DNA of 43,379 nt from contig PKXU01000108.1 of NCBI GenBank assembly GCA_003132445.1, forward strand, positions 5,008 through 48,386. Reading direction: 5' to 3'. Numbering within the stretch: the stretch's first letter is position 1; each line of letters opens with the position of its first letter. Made by a program: the position numbers and the translations under genes. The stretch comes from Acidobacteriaceae bacterium (lineage in GTDB: Bacteria; Acidobacteriota; Terriglobia; Terriglobales; Acidobacteriaceae). The notes beneath the pieces were generated by a model that did not search any database, had not been told where the DNA came from, and was given only the letters and a program-made list of their open reading frames with translations. This document shows positions 24,925 to 33,712 of the stretch, piece by piece.

Positions 24925-25001
24925 ATCAAAAGGCAGAATACAGAATGCAGAAAACTAAACCGCGCCCGGGCGTTGCTCTTCCTGCATTCTGCCTTTTCCT
25001 A
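24925..25001. repeat. Palindromic GGCAGAATACAGAATGCAG element downstream of ppc
   Basis: AAAAGGCAGAATACAGAATG on the left is complemented by CTGCATTCTGCCTTTTCC on the right, around a GC-rich centre (CGCGCCCGGGCG). It overlaps the end of ppc only at its right edge. It may act as a terminator-like hairpin for ppc; it belongs to the text-like repeat group in this window. Confidence 0.65.
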
Positions 25002-27806
25002 ACCTGTATTATGCAGTCCGGCGGCGATTCCGTTAATCGTTGCACCCAAGGGATATTCGAGCTCCGTGTTTTTCTGTCCCTGTTGTTTGCGGCGCAAGAG
25101 CTCAACCTGAATCAGGCTCATGGGGTCGACGTAAGGGTTACGCAGGCGAATCGAGCGTGCCAGCACGCGATTGCGGCCCAATAATTCACGCTGCCCGGTC
25201 ACGCGCAGAATCATGCGACGCGAGCGCAGAAACTCTTCTTCCAGCATAGAAAAGACGCGTTCGCGAAGCATCGCATTTTTAACCAGTCCGGAATAATCAC
25301 GCGCGATTCCGAGATCAGCTTTTGCCATTCCTAATTCCACGTTGCGCAGCAATTCCGAAAATACCGGGAAGCCGCGCGCAATCTCCCGCAGCAATCGCTC
25401 GTGTCCGCGACCGCGCTTGGCAAATTCTTCCAGCGCATGGCCCACGCCGAACCACGCGGGCACGGCGTGGCGGCTCTGCATCCATCCAAAAACCCATGGG
25501 ATGGCGCGCAGGTCTTCCAGTCTCCGTCCTTTGGCGCGTCGCGCAGGCCGCGATCCAATACGCGCAGAGTCCAGTTCGTTTACGGGCGTAGCCTGCTCGA
25601 AGTATTCCAGCACGTCGGGATTTTCGGCAATTTCACGACGGTAGACGCGGTACGCCTCCTGCGACATTTCTTCGATGGCTTCTTCCCAGGGGACGGGGTT
25701 CCGTTCTTCATGCCGGGTTAGGGTTTCGATACTCGCCGCGATCATCAGTTCCAAGTTCCACTCCGCAAGTACGGGGTCCGCATATTTCCAGTTGAGAACT
25801 TCGCCCTGCTCCGTGATGCGGATCTGGCCGGAAAAACAGCCCGGGGGCTGCGCGAGAATGGCGGCATGCGTGGGTCCACCCCCTCGGCCCACGGTTCCAC
25901 CTCGGCCATGAAAGAGGCGAAGCTTTACTCGATACTCCTCCGCGGCGCGATGCAACTCACGATGAGCTTTGTAAAGTTCCCAGGTGCTGGTGAGCATTCC
26001 TCCATCTTTATTCGAATCGGAGTAGCCCAGCATGACTTCCTGCCAGCGCCCCCAGGACTCGAGCAGAGGGTCATATTCGGAATCGCTCCACAGGCGGCGC
26101 ATGACTGCTCCCGCGGCGCGAAGCGACTCGATGGATTCGAACAGAGGGACGGGCATCAGGCCGGGATCGTTTACAGATCCTGCAACCTCCACTCCCGCAG
26201 CCTTGGCGAGACGGATTACAGCCTGCACATCCTGCTCCGATTCAGCTCCGCTGATGATGTAGTGACGGATCGAATGCGCGGGATAAGTGCCCTTCAGTTC
26301 TGCGATCGCGCGGAAAGTGTCCAGCACGTCCCGAGTTTCTGGCGATCGCGCCTCTTCATTGAGCGCAGGATTGAGCGCAGGCCCAAGTTCCTTCAGAGCA
26401 TGGGCGTGTACGCGTGCATGCTGGCGGATGTCAAGCGTGTGCAGATGAAAACCGAAGGTGCGAACTTTCCGCAGCAGGGAATCGACGTAGGTTCGTGATA
26501 ATCGTTCGCCGCGGTTAGAGCGCAAACTGTTTTGCACCAGCAGCAGGTCGTCGCTAAATTCGTCGGCGTTAGCGTAAGCGGCGGAGGAGCCCTTGGCTTT
26601 GCGGCTTTGCTGAAGCCGGTGATACATAAAGGAGAGATAACGTCGGTAACTCTCTGTTGTATTATGCGGGCCCCATGCCAGGTGAACACCGGCGATCGTC
26701 TTTTCATAATGCTGCAGGCGCGAAAGCAGTTCTTTCGAAACTCCGGTCTGCCGCCGCGAAGAGCTGAGACGGTCGCTGAGCGATTCGACATCGTTCAGAT
26801 ATTCGCGCAGAATCAAGCCCCGAGCCATTTCCAGGGCATCACGAATGCAATCGGGTTTCACCAGCGGATTGCCGTCGCGGTCTCCGCCGATCCAGGAACC
26901 GAATTGCACCAGGTTGGGCAGAATATTTTCGTCAAGCTCCATACCGTAGACCTCGCGAAAGGATTCCACGACTTCCACATAAATCCTTGGGAGCGAGTCG
27001 AAAAGCGAGAGCCGAAAATACCGCAGGCCCATGCGAATCTCATCATTCACTGTGGGCTTCGCCAAGCGAACTTCGTCGGTCTGCCACAGTGAGGTGACTT
27101 CCGCACGAATGTTGTTCTCGCAGTCTTGCGCCTCTTCCGCCGTAAGCGGTAATCGGTCGAGGCGTTCCAGTTGTTGCGCAATACGTCTGCGTTTGAGCAG
27201 GACGGTCTGGCGCGCGACTTCGGTAGGATGGGCCGTGAATACTGGAATAATCGCGATCTGGCCCAGTGCTGCCGTGGCTTCCTCCGCCGTGAGTCCGGCC
27301 TCTTTCATGCGCAATAACGTTCCACGAAACGAACCGGGCAGCGGAGGATGTTCACTGTCCAATTGGCCGGCACGACGCCGACGCTTGCGGTGGTTGGTTT
27401 CGGCAAGATTGGTGAGTTCGAAATAAGCCGCGAATGCCTTTGTGACCTGGTAGGCGCGAGATAAATCCATGCGCGAAACGATTTCCTGCGCACGCAGCAT
27501 GAGAGCGGGCGCAGAAGCTTGCCCGGGACCGTGTTCCAGAGTCCCATGACGCAGGTTTTCACGCCGTGCGGTCTCCCGATGCTCGATGAGAATGCGCCGC
27601 AATTCTTCCACTGATTCGAACAACTCTTGACCCGATTGCTCTACCAGCACATTCCCGAGGATGGCGCCCAGCGAGCGAACGTCGCGCCGCAGCGGATTAT
27701 CTTTTGCGGGTTCATCTGAACGCGCCGTAAGTTCGGCCAGACGGGCCCGCTGGTCTTCGGCCTTCCATAGCGGTTTGGCTTTACTTACGGTCATTGGCCC
27801 GGTCAT
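24999..27806 (-). CDS. ppc: Phosphoenolpyruvate carboxylase
   Basis: A 935-residue cytoplasmic enzyme that makes oxaloacetate from PEP and bicarbonate to refill the TCA cycle. Conserved catalytic motifs are present: VFTAHPTEVARQTV (catalytic His), GGDRDGNP, GYSDSNKDGG, FHGRGGTVGRGGGP and the C-terminal AAGLHNTG. Length is normal for the bacterial enzyme. The ATG at 27806 gives MTGPMTVSK; a second ATG four codons on is an alternative. It appears monocistronic, 100 bp upstream (in transcription) of the end of the PhoB-like gene's neighbourhood. Confidence 0.97.
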   Translation of the reverse strand: MTGPMTVSKAKPLWKAEDQRARLAELTARSDEPAKDNPLRRDVRSLGAILGNVLVEQSGQELFESVEELRRILIEHRETARRENLRHGTLEHGPGQASAPALMLRAQEIVSRMDLSRAYQVTKAFAAYFELTNLAETNHRKRRRRAGQLDSEHPPLPGSFRGTLLRMKEAGLTAEEATAALGQIAIIPVFTAHPTEVARQTVLLKRRRIAQQLERLDRLPLTAEEAQDCENNIRAEVTSLWQTDEVRLAKPTVNDEIRMGLRYFRLSLFDSLPRIYVEVVESFREVYGMELDENILPNLVQFGSWIGGDRDGNPLVKPDCIRDALEMARGLILREYLNDVESLSDRLSSSRRQTGVSKELLSRLQHYEKTIAGVHLAWGPHNTTESYRRYLSFMYHRLQQSRKAKGSSAAYANADEFSDDLLLVQNSLRSNRGERLSRTYVDSLLRKVRTFGFHLHTLDIRQHARVHAHALKELGPALNPALNEEARSPETRDVLDTFRAIAELKGTYPAHSIRHYIISGAESEQDVQAVIRLAKAAGVEVAGSVNDPGLMPVPLFESIESLRAAGAVMRRLWSDSEYDPLLESWGRWQEVMLGYSDSNKDGGMLTSTWELYKAHRELHRAAEEYRVKLRLFHGRGGTVGRGGGPTHAAILAQPPGCFSGQIRITEQGEVLNWKYADPVLAEWNLELMIAASIETLTRHEERNPVPWEEAIEEMSQEAYRVYRREIAENPDVLEYFEQATPVNELDSARIGSRPARRAKGRRLEDLRAIPWVFGWMQSRHAVPAWFGVGHALEEFAKRGRGHERLLREIARGFPVFSELLRNVELGMAKADLGIARDYSGLVKNAMLRERVFSMLEEEFLRSRRMILRVTGQRELLGRNRVLARSIRLRNPYVDPMSLIQVELLRRKQQGQKNTELEYPLGATINGIAAGLHNTG

Positions 27807-27905
27807 CAGCAGGATGGTAGACAGAATAAACGACGGGACAGGAGCGTGGGATGAAAAGAGTGGATGATGCGGAGCAATTACATTGCGCGGGGAGATAGAA
27901 GGTAT

Positions 27906-28658
27906 TTATTTGGGCGCTTCGAAACGGTAGCCAATGCCGCGCAGGGTTTTCAAATATTGCGGATGGCGGGGGTCAGCTTCAATTTTTTCGCGCAGCCGGC
28001 GGATGTAAACGTCGATGGATCGTGGCGTGACGAATGGCGTCTCTTTCCAAACCGCATCGAGCAGTTGATCGCGAGTGAGGACACGGCCGCGATGCGTGGC
28101 CAGATATTCGAGCAGGCGAAACTCGCGCACGGTGGTCAGAACGTTGCGTCCTTGCACCTGCACGGTCATGGATCCTACGTCGATTTCCAGCTCGCCAAAT
28201 CGCAGGATTTCGGCGACCGCGGTTTCCTTGGCCAATCCTCGCAACACGCTGCGAATGCGGGCGACCAGTTCTCGCGGACTGAATGGTTTCGTAATGTAAT
28301 CATCGCCGCCCAATTCCAATCCTCTGACTCGGTCGGCCTCTGCCGTCTTGGCAGTAAGAAAGATGATTGGAATCGACGCCAGAGCCGGGGTTTGCCGAAT
28401 GTGACGGCATAGTTCGAAGCCGTCGGTCCCTGGCAGCATCACATCCAGCAGAAATAAAGCCGGCATTTCACGGAGAGCTGCGGAGAGAATCGTCGCGCCG
28501 TTGACGAAGCTTTGCACTTCGAATCCACTCGCCCGCAGATTATGGGCAATCAGACGTGCGATGTCTGCCTCATCCTCCACTACGAAAATGAGCGGCCGCG
28601 ACGGACTGGTCGCACTCGCGGCATCGGTCCGCTCGTAAGAATTCAAGGGGAGCTGCAT
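27906..28658 (-). CDS. OmpR/PhoB-family response regulator
   Basis: A 250-residue regulator: receiver (about 22-138) with the acidic pocket VVEDEAD, phospho-acceptor in FLLDVMLPGTDG and the TAK motif, then a winged-helix DNA-binding domain (about 150-247) with TVREFRLLEYLATHRGRVLTR and RSIDVYIRRLREKIE. Because phoU lies upstream on the same strand, it is probably PhoB-like and controls phosphate-starvation genes. No PhoR kinase or Pst transporter is present in the window, so the assignment rests on neighbourhood. Confidence 0.88.
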   Translation of the reverse strand: MQLPLNSYERTDAASATSPSRPLIFVVEDEADIARLIAHNLRASGFEVQSFVNGATILSAALREMPALFLLDVMLPGTDGFELCRHIRQTPALASIPIIFLTAKTAEADRVRGLELGGDDYITKPFSPRELVARIRSVLRGLAKETAVAEILRFGELEIDVGSMTVQVQGRNVLTTVREFRLLEYLATHRGRVLTRDQLLDAVWKETPFVTPRSIDVYIRRLREKIEADPRHPQYLKTLRGIGYRFEAPK

Positions 28659-28871
28659 TTTTGCAGAGACAGCAGGAAAGCTAAGCTGGCTGAATTTCCT
28701 GCATAAACCCTGATCGAACTGTAGGGAGTAAATATTGCGTGGATGTTTAGGGAATGTTAAAGAATGATGAATTTGCAGAAGAATAGTAATGCAGCGGTTT
28801 TAGCACCTACCAATAGTCCTCGCCGGCTATTCCGCTTGACGTCAATCTGCTGCCAAGGCTTGCTTTTTGCG

Positions 28872-28910
28872 GAGAACTGAGAACGAGAACTGAGAACGAG
28901 AACTGAGAAC
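28872..28910. repeat. Three perfect tandem copies of GAGAACTGAGAAC
   Basis: The 13-bp unit occurs at 28872-28884, 28885-28897 and 28898-28910, ending 5 bp before the phoU stop codon region. It is the same unit as the inverted repeat before dnaE2 (21698-21769). It lies in the phoU to response-regulator spacer. Confidence 0.9.
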
Positions 28911-28915
28911 CGCCC

Positions 28916-29647
28916 CTAGTTCGCCGCCTTCTTCTTCGGAACATGGCGCAGGCTGCGGCCTTCGATGAGGTTGTAAAGATCCTCGGCAAGATTCGTCGTA
29001 TGGTCTCCAGCTCGTTCCAGAGCCTGAGCCATAAGCAGCACCTCGAAGCCGGTGGTATCGCCCTGCACTACTGTTTCTGCCAGATGCTTCTGAAACAGCG
29101 CGTGACAGGTGCGATCGATATCCTTATCCATTTGCAACACTTGCCGAGCGCATTCCAAATCAAGAGTGGAAAAACCTTTGTGGATCAAATCGAGCATGTC
29201 GCGCAGCACCGACGACATTTCTACCAGTTGACGCACATCGGAAGCGGGCATTTTGGTGGTTCTCGATTGCGCGCGCATGGCCACGCTCATAACTAAATCA
29301 CCAATCCGCTCCAGGTCGGTTGTCGACTTCAGAGTGGAAAGCAACTGGCGGGCTCGCGCTTCATTCACGCGGGTAATGGCCGCGGGCATACGTTCGTCGA
29401 TCTGCCGCTCGATCTGGTCGAGCTCTTTTTCGCAATCTTTGATGGCGAGAAATGCCATTTGGGACGAGTGAGTGAGCAGGTCGCGGACGTTGAATGCGGC
29501 ATCCCGAGCGATAAGGCAAGCCTTCAGAGCAAGCCGAGTCAGGTCGTCCGGACCACGCAGGCGAGGCTCAGTCGCCCGGGCAGGGGTCGGGCTCGGTTCG
29601 GTTTCCTCAGCTTCGAGATTGCGGGAGCGTAGCGCTTTCCTGGGCAT
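28916..29647 (-). CDS. phoU: Phosphate-system regulator PhoU
   Basis: A 243-residue helical protein with two PhoU repeats: TRLALKACLIARDAAFNVRDLL ... LKSTTDLERIGDLVMSV and VLRDMLDLIHKGFSTLD ... ALERAGDHTTNLAEDLYNLIEG. The paired E/D-R-x-x-D motifs (DLERIGD, ALERAGDH) bind metal in the family. It has a longer, proline-rich N-terminus than usual. The ATG at 29647 is preferred to the upstream TTG at 29668. It modulates Pho signalling and phosphate uptake in the cytoplasm and precedes a PhoB-like regulator by a repeat-filled gap. Confidence 0.9.
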   Translation of the reverse strand: MPRKALRSRNLEAEETEPSPTPARATEPRLRGPDDLTRLALKACLIARDAAFNVRDLLTHSSQMAFLAIKDCEKELDQIERQIDERMPAAITRVNEARARQLLSTLKSTTDLERIGDLVMSVAMRAQSRTTKMPASDVRQLVEMSSVLRDMLDLIHKGFSTLDLECARQVLQMDKDIDRTCHALFQKHLAETVVQGDTTGFEVLLMAQALERAGDHTTNLAEDLYNLIEGRSLRHVPKKKAAN

Positions 29648-29829
29648 CTGAGCAATATGAATGCGCAATACGAATTATGGATTGAAATCGCTTCAAGACA
29701 GCCGCGACCGGCCAGAAATCCAGGAAGCAGTCTAGACCATAAGTATGAAAGGATGGTTACAACATTGCTTAAGACGGTACCCGCGCGTACATTGAAGCCG
29801 CGAGAACAATAGGGTTTGGAGGCTCTTTC

Positions 29830-30300
29830 GTGAACCTTGCTGACTATCTGCGCCGCCAGTTCGCCTATGACGAGTGGGCAAACCGGGAAGTTTTGAACGC
29901 GATACGAGCCGCCGACGGAGAGAACCACCGCTCTCTGCAACTCATGTCTCATATTCTCGCCGCGGAGCTGGTCTGGCTCGAGCGTCTGAAACAGCAACCG
30001 CAAAGTGTGCCCGTGTGGCCGGAACCCGACCTGGCGCAGTGCGAGGCGCAAGCGGCCAAGATGGGTGGGCAATGGCTCGAATTTCTCGATCTCATCACTG
30101 CCGGGGATGTTTCCCAATCCATCTCTTACCGCAACAGCAAGGGGGAAGAGTGGACCAGCACAATTGTCGACGTGCTTACTCATGTCGTAATGCACTCGGC
30201 CTATCATCGAGGACAGATCGCCAGCCACATGCGCGCCAACGGCCAGACTCCTGCGTATACCGACTTCATCCACGGTGTGCGTCAAGGCCTCTTTAAGTGA
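29830..30300 (+). CDS. DinB/YfiT-like metal-binding four-helix protein
   Basis: A 156-residue protein of the DinB superfamily: start LADYLRRQFAYDEWANREVL, first metal-ligand histidine in LMSHILAAELVWLERL, and the HVVMHSAYHRGQIA motif with two more histidines. Family members are putative thiol-dependent transferases or metal-dependent hydrolases; the substrate here is unknown. The GTG start has GGAGG 8 nt upstream. The next gene's frame overlaps its end. Confidence 0.85.
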   Translation: MNLADYLRRQFAYDEWANREVLNAIRAADGENHRSLQLMSHILAAELVWLERLKQQPQSVPVWPEPDLAQCEAQAAKMGGQWLEFLDLITAGDVSQSISYRNSKGEEWTSTIVDVLTHVVMHSAYHRGQIASHMRANGQTPAYTDFIHGVRQGLFK

Positions 30301-30760
30301 TGCCCGTTCCACTGAAATAAACCGTCACCTTGGTGTGCAGAGCAGACAGATCTACGTTTTCACCGGACTCCAACTCGTAGCGATGAGCATTGTGTTATGG
30401 GTTTTATTCCGATGGCGCGGGCCGTGGAATGCACAGCGATACATTGGAACCATTTTATTTGTGCTAGGCATCGCTTTTATTGCCATCGCTCGCTGTCAAC
30501 TCGGTAAATCATTTTCCATACGAGCTGAGGCGCACCACCTTGTCACCACCGGCATATATTCGAAGATTCGCAATCCAATTTATGTGTTCGGTATAGTGAT
30601 GATGACAGGGCTGATTCTGGTCATTCAAAAGCCTGTTTTGTGGCTCCTTCTCGTCGCCATGCTAATCGGCCAAACCATCCGCGCCCGCCGGGAGGCACGC
30701 GTTTTGGAATCGGCGTTTGGCGACGAGTACCGCGAATACCGCCGCAAGACCTGGTTCTAA
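30275..30760 (+). CDS. Isoprenylcysteine methyltransferase-like (ICMT/PEMT) membrane protein
   Basis: A protein of up to 161 residues with four or five hydrophobic helices and the C-terminal signature of the ICMT/phospholipid methyltransferase fold: HHLVTTGIYSKIRNPIYVFG followed by RARREARVLESAFGDEYREYRRKTWF. These enzymes use S-adenosylmethionine at the membrane; the bacterial substrate is not known. The start is uncertain: the frame opens at GTG 30275 inside the preceding gene, and a GTG at 30335 (MQSRQIYVFTG) would give a more typical beginning. No good SD is visible for either. Confidence 0.8.
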   Translation: MCVKASLSDARSTEINRHLGVQSRQIYVFTGLQLVAMSIVLWVLFRWRGPWNAQRYIGTILFVLGIAFIAIARCQLGKSFSIRAEAHHLVTTGIYSKIRNPIYVFGIVMMTGLILVIQKPVLWLLLVAMLIGQTIRARREARVLESAFGDEYREYRRKTWF

Positions 30761-30822
30761 GCGAACGGTCCAGGCAACCGGCGCTTTGCCGCTGCTGGTC
30801 TCAAAGACGTAATATCTCAGCG

Positions 30823-31878
30823 ATGAAAAAACTCCCCGTCTTTCTTTTTTTGGCACTCTTTCTTCCCGCACTGGGGGCGTTATTCCTGCTGGCGGACGAG
30901 TCAGCGAAGATTCCAACTATGCCCGGCGCAGTGGCCAACAATGCCGTCGCCTCGCTGAAGAATGGGATTGAAATCTATTCCCTGATGGGAGTGGGGCCGA
31001 AGAGAACCTGGGACGACATCACCAACAAAATGTATATTTTGCGTCTCTCCTCGAAGAAGTGGACCGAGGGTCGCGGCGTGCCAGGAGTTGCCGGTCGACT
31101 GGGCGCCTCCGCCATCGGCGCCAGAGGGCAAGTTTTTGTCTTTGGCGGCTACGTGGTCGACGCCCAGGGAAATGAAATCACAGTTGGCGATGTGAACTCT
31201 TACTCTGCTGATGCCCATCGCTGGTACCGCGCGGCGGACATCCCGCTGCCGGTCGATAGTGCTGTGATCGGCGTGAATCACGACCGTTACATCTACCTGG
31301 TGGGCGGAAGATCGAAGAATGGTCCGGTCAATAATGTGCAAGTCTACGACGCCGAGAAAAATATATGGAGTCAGGCCACGCCTTTTCCCGGAACTCCAGT
31401 TTTCGGTCATGCCGGCGGCTTAGAAGACGATGCGATTGTTTTCGTCGACGGAGCAAAGAAAAATACCGCGGCTGGCAATCCCTACGTTGCCTCTGACGAA
31501 TGCTGGATGGGCAAGATCGACCGCAAGGATCCGAACAAGATCGAATGGAGCAAACTGCCTCCGCATCCCGGGTCCGGACGCTTTGGAATTGTGGCCGGCG
31601 CCGGCGAAAAAGAACACCGCATTATCTTCTCGGGCGGGTCCGCCAATCCGCACAACTTCAAAGGCGTGGATTATGACGGCAAACCGATCGGAATCTCCCC
31701 GATGACATTTTCCTTCGAACTCCACGGCAATCGTTGGGACACGATTACTAAAGACACATTCGACGTCCGCACCGACAGTCGAGGAATCGTCTCCACTCCA
31801 ATTGGGCCGCTGATTCTAGGTGGCATGCTCAAGAATCAGGCCATCACAGCCCGAGTGCTGGCATTGCCCAAGAAATAG
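30823..31878 (+). CDS. Exported kelch-repeat beta-propeller protein
   Basis: A 351-residue protein with a Sec signal peptide (MKKLPVFLFLALFLPALGAL) and repeated kelch blades (GQVFVFGGYV, DRYIYLVGGRS, HRIIFSGGSA, GPLILGGML). It resembles the N-acetylneuraminate epimerase/cyclically permuted mutarotase group of propellers, but specific active residues were not confirmed. The frame is open further upstream into the methyltransferase gene; the ATG at 30823 is chosen because the signal peptide begins there. Probably periplasmic. Confidence 0.82.
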   Translation: MKKLPVFLFLALFLPALGALFLLADESAKIPTMPGAVANNAVASLKNGIEIYSLMGVGPKRTWDDITNKMYILRLSSKKWTEGRGVPGVAGRLGASAIGARGQVFVFGGYVVDAQGNEITVGDVNSYSADAHRWYRAADIPLPVDSAVIGVNHDRYIYLVGGRSKNGPVNNVQVYDAEKNIWSQATPFPGTPVFGHAGGLEDDAIVFVDGAKKNTAAGNPYVASDECWMGKIDRKDPNKIEWSKLPPHPGSGRFGIVAGAGEKEHRIIFSGGSANPHNFKGVDYDGKPIGISPMTFSFELHGNRWDTITKDTFDVRTDSRGIVSTPIGPLILGGMLKNQAITARVLALPKK

Positions 31879-31929
31879 CCGCTCACTCTACCCCGGGATT
31901 GCCGAAAACATTCAAGTGTTCGGACCGTT

Positions 31930-33036
31930 CTATGGCGTGGGGTGCGTGAAGGCGATATTGAGCCCGGTGGTGAAAATCACATCGTTCTTCTTGGCCGTCA
32001 CAGGCGGGTTGGTCACGTAGATGTCGCTGAACTGATTCTGCCAACCGAACCATTTGCTGATCTTGGTGACGGTGCCGAAATTGAATGTAAACCGATACTG
32101 GCTGGTGTCCTGCAGGTCGGGATAGAAATATACATTCTCTGTAAGGACGGTACTTTTCCCGAATTTTCGCGTCAGTTCTTCGCCCAGGGTGAGTGCCACG
32201 AACTTGTTCGTCACTCCATAAGAGGAGTAAATGAGCGGCACAGTCTCCACCACCGCGGGACCGTTGGAGTAGGTTTCATGCGTATAGTTCACGCCGCCCA
32301 AAACGTTGAAGATAGTATTTTCAGATTTTACGACGTGGAACCCGAAGCCAGCAGAGTACACGGCGCGCAAGTCCAAATCCTGCAGCGCATTGCTCATGAA
32401 ATCCGCGCCGGCAAAAGCGAATAGCCGCGGGTTGATGTTCCGGTCGTAACGAATTCCGCCTTCCGTGAGGTTCGCAACCGTGCTGGGCGTGGCAAGATTA
32501 TTCTGGGTGTCGATGGAACTTGCATAGAGCGAGATCTGGTCGTTCAGTGTGGGATGCACCGCATTAAATGCGAGCGCCAGGTTTTCCGTTTCGCTGTTTC
32601 CGCGGGCCACAGAAAAACCCACGTTAGCCCCGCCGTTCCAGCCGTGCATCAGTCCCGGGTGCTGGAGTTTTTCGTACAATTCCTGGTCGGCGGCGCCACG
32701 AATGGCGGTCACGTCGCCTTTCTGCGCCTCAACCGCACCCGCGTTCTTGGTGACGATCTGAATCTTGCTGTCAGTGAGCGTGACTTGGCCCTCTGAGGTC
32801 TTGCCGCTTTTCAAGGTCACGTAGAGGTCTTTATCGGACTTGATTTCCTGGATGTCCTCAAATTTAAACGTCACATCTCCCGCGGCATCGGTATGCAGCA
32901 CCAGTGTCTTGCCGTCTGAATTTACGACCGTACCACTCAGGCGATCGCCATTTTTTAACGTCACTTGGTCAGCAAACAGAGCCGACGATAGTGCAACGAA
33001 CAAAGCAATTAAAGTGAAGCGTTTGAATCTACGCAC
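31930..33036 (-). CDS. DUF481-family outer-membrane beta-barrel protein
   Basis: A 368-residue protein: signal peptide (about 1-22, ending LFA), an N-terminal pair of repeats (DQVTLKNGDRLSGTVV and DLYVTLKSGKTSEGQVTL) and a C-terminal DUF481 barrel (GGANVGFSVARGNSETENLAL ... aromatic-alternating strands to the end). The family includes salt-induced E. coli YdiY; its transport or structural role is unknown. Its 3' end converges on the kelch gene. Confidence 0.85.
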   Translation of the reverse strand: MRRFKRFTLIALFVALSSALFADQVTLKNGDRLSGTVVNSDGKTLVLHTDAAGDVTFKFEDIQEIKSDKDLYVTLKSGKTSEGQVTLTDSKIQIVTKNAGAVEAQKGDVTAIRGAADQELYEKLQHPGLMHGWNGGANVGFSVARGNSETENLALAFNAVHPTLNDQISLYASSIDTQNNLATPSTVANLTEGGIRYDRNINPRLFAFAGADFMSNALQDLDLRAVYSAGFGFHVVKSENTIFNVLGGVNYTHETYSNGPAVVETVPLIYSSYGVTNKFVALTLGEELTRKFGKSTVLTENVYFYPDLQDTSQYRFTFNFGTVTKISKWFGWQNQFSDIYVTNPPVTAKKNDVIFTTGLNIAFTHPTP

Positions 33037-33166
33037 GTGCTCTTACCTCCGAAGTGGTAGACATTGGAGAAGGAAAGACAAACAGGGGTTGCCTTAGACA
33101 GAAATAGGGATAGGACGATACAGAAAAAAGGGCGAAAACTGAAGGTTCCTTGCCGCGAACGTCCGG

Positions 33167-33364
33167 CTAAACCTTGGTCTCAGTCTTCTTGGCCGGATCG
33201 GTCGGAGCCTGCGCCGACGGGTTATCCTTCATGCCCTCTTTGAGGGCGCGGATCCCTTCGCCCAAACCTTTGCCGAGTTCGGGTAACTTCTTGGGACCGA
33301 ACACCAGCAAAGCAATAAAAAAGATTACCAGCAGGTGCATCGGTTGAAATAGACCTTCCAACAT
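33167..33364 (-). CDS. tatA: Twin-arginine translocase subunit TatA
   Basis: A 65-residue protein with the TatA layout: an N-terminal membrane helix (LLVIFFIALLVFGPKKLPE, with the FGP hinge) followed by the amphipathic helix LGKGLGEGIRALKEGMKD and a charged tail. It forms the protein-conducting element for folded Tat substrates such as HybO and HybA. The ATG at 33364 is preferred to a TTG 12 bases upstream because GGAGG lies 5 nt before it. tatB/tatC are not in the window. A CRP/FNR-like box lies 154 bp upstream. Confidence 0.93.
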   Translation of the reverse strand: MLEGLFQPMHLLVIFFIALLVFGPKKLPELGKGLGEGIRALKEGMKDNPSAQAPTDPAKKTETKV

Positions 33365-33712
33365 CGGAGCCTCCAAAGGGACAAGCTACAATCTTCAATC
33401 ATACGCTATCGCGTGCCTGGGCGAAAGATCAAAGTCCTCCGCCTCGGCAAACTCAAGACTTTCCATTGTTTTACGCCCGCGCTGCGCAATTCCTCGGTGA
33501 AGCCGGGTACGGCCACTTGTGATTGGAATCACACCCGCGGCGAGAACCTCTGATCGATTTTTTTTCTCGCTTCGCCCGCCTCGGTTACCTCGGTGATCTT
33601 ACCTGCCGGTCCGTTAGCAGACTATGTTTTCGAAGGGGTTTTCTGAATGCAACATGGTTTGCATTCCCTCAAAACCGCCACGAGCAGGCCACTTCATTTG
33701 TTGGGGAGTCCA
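33365..33712. other. Divergent tatA / TPR intergenic region
   Basis: No credible gene. It holds the CRP/FNR-like palindrome at 33518-33533; the TPR reading frame is open from 33647 but its coding start is placed at 33713. Confidence 0.5.
33518..33533. promoter_or_regulatory. CRP-consensus palindrome between tatA and the TPR gene
   Basis: TGTGATTGGAATCACA matches the classical CRP half-sites TGTGA-N6-TCACA exactly. It is 154 bp upstream of tatA and 180 bp upstream of the TPR gene, so it could serve either. The same GTGA-N6-TCAC core is found upstream of hybO and the cytochrome gene. Confidence 0.48.
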
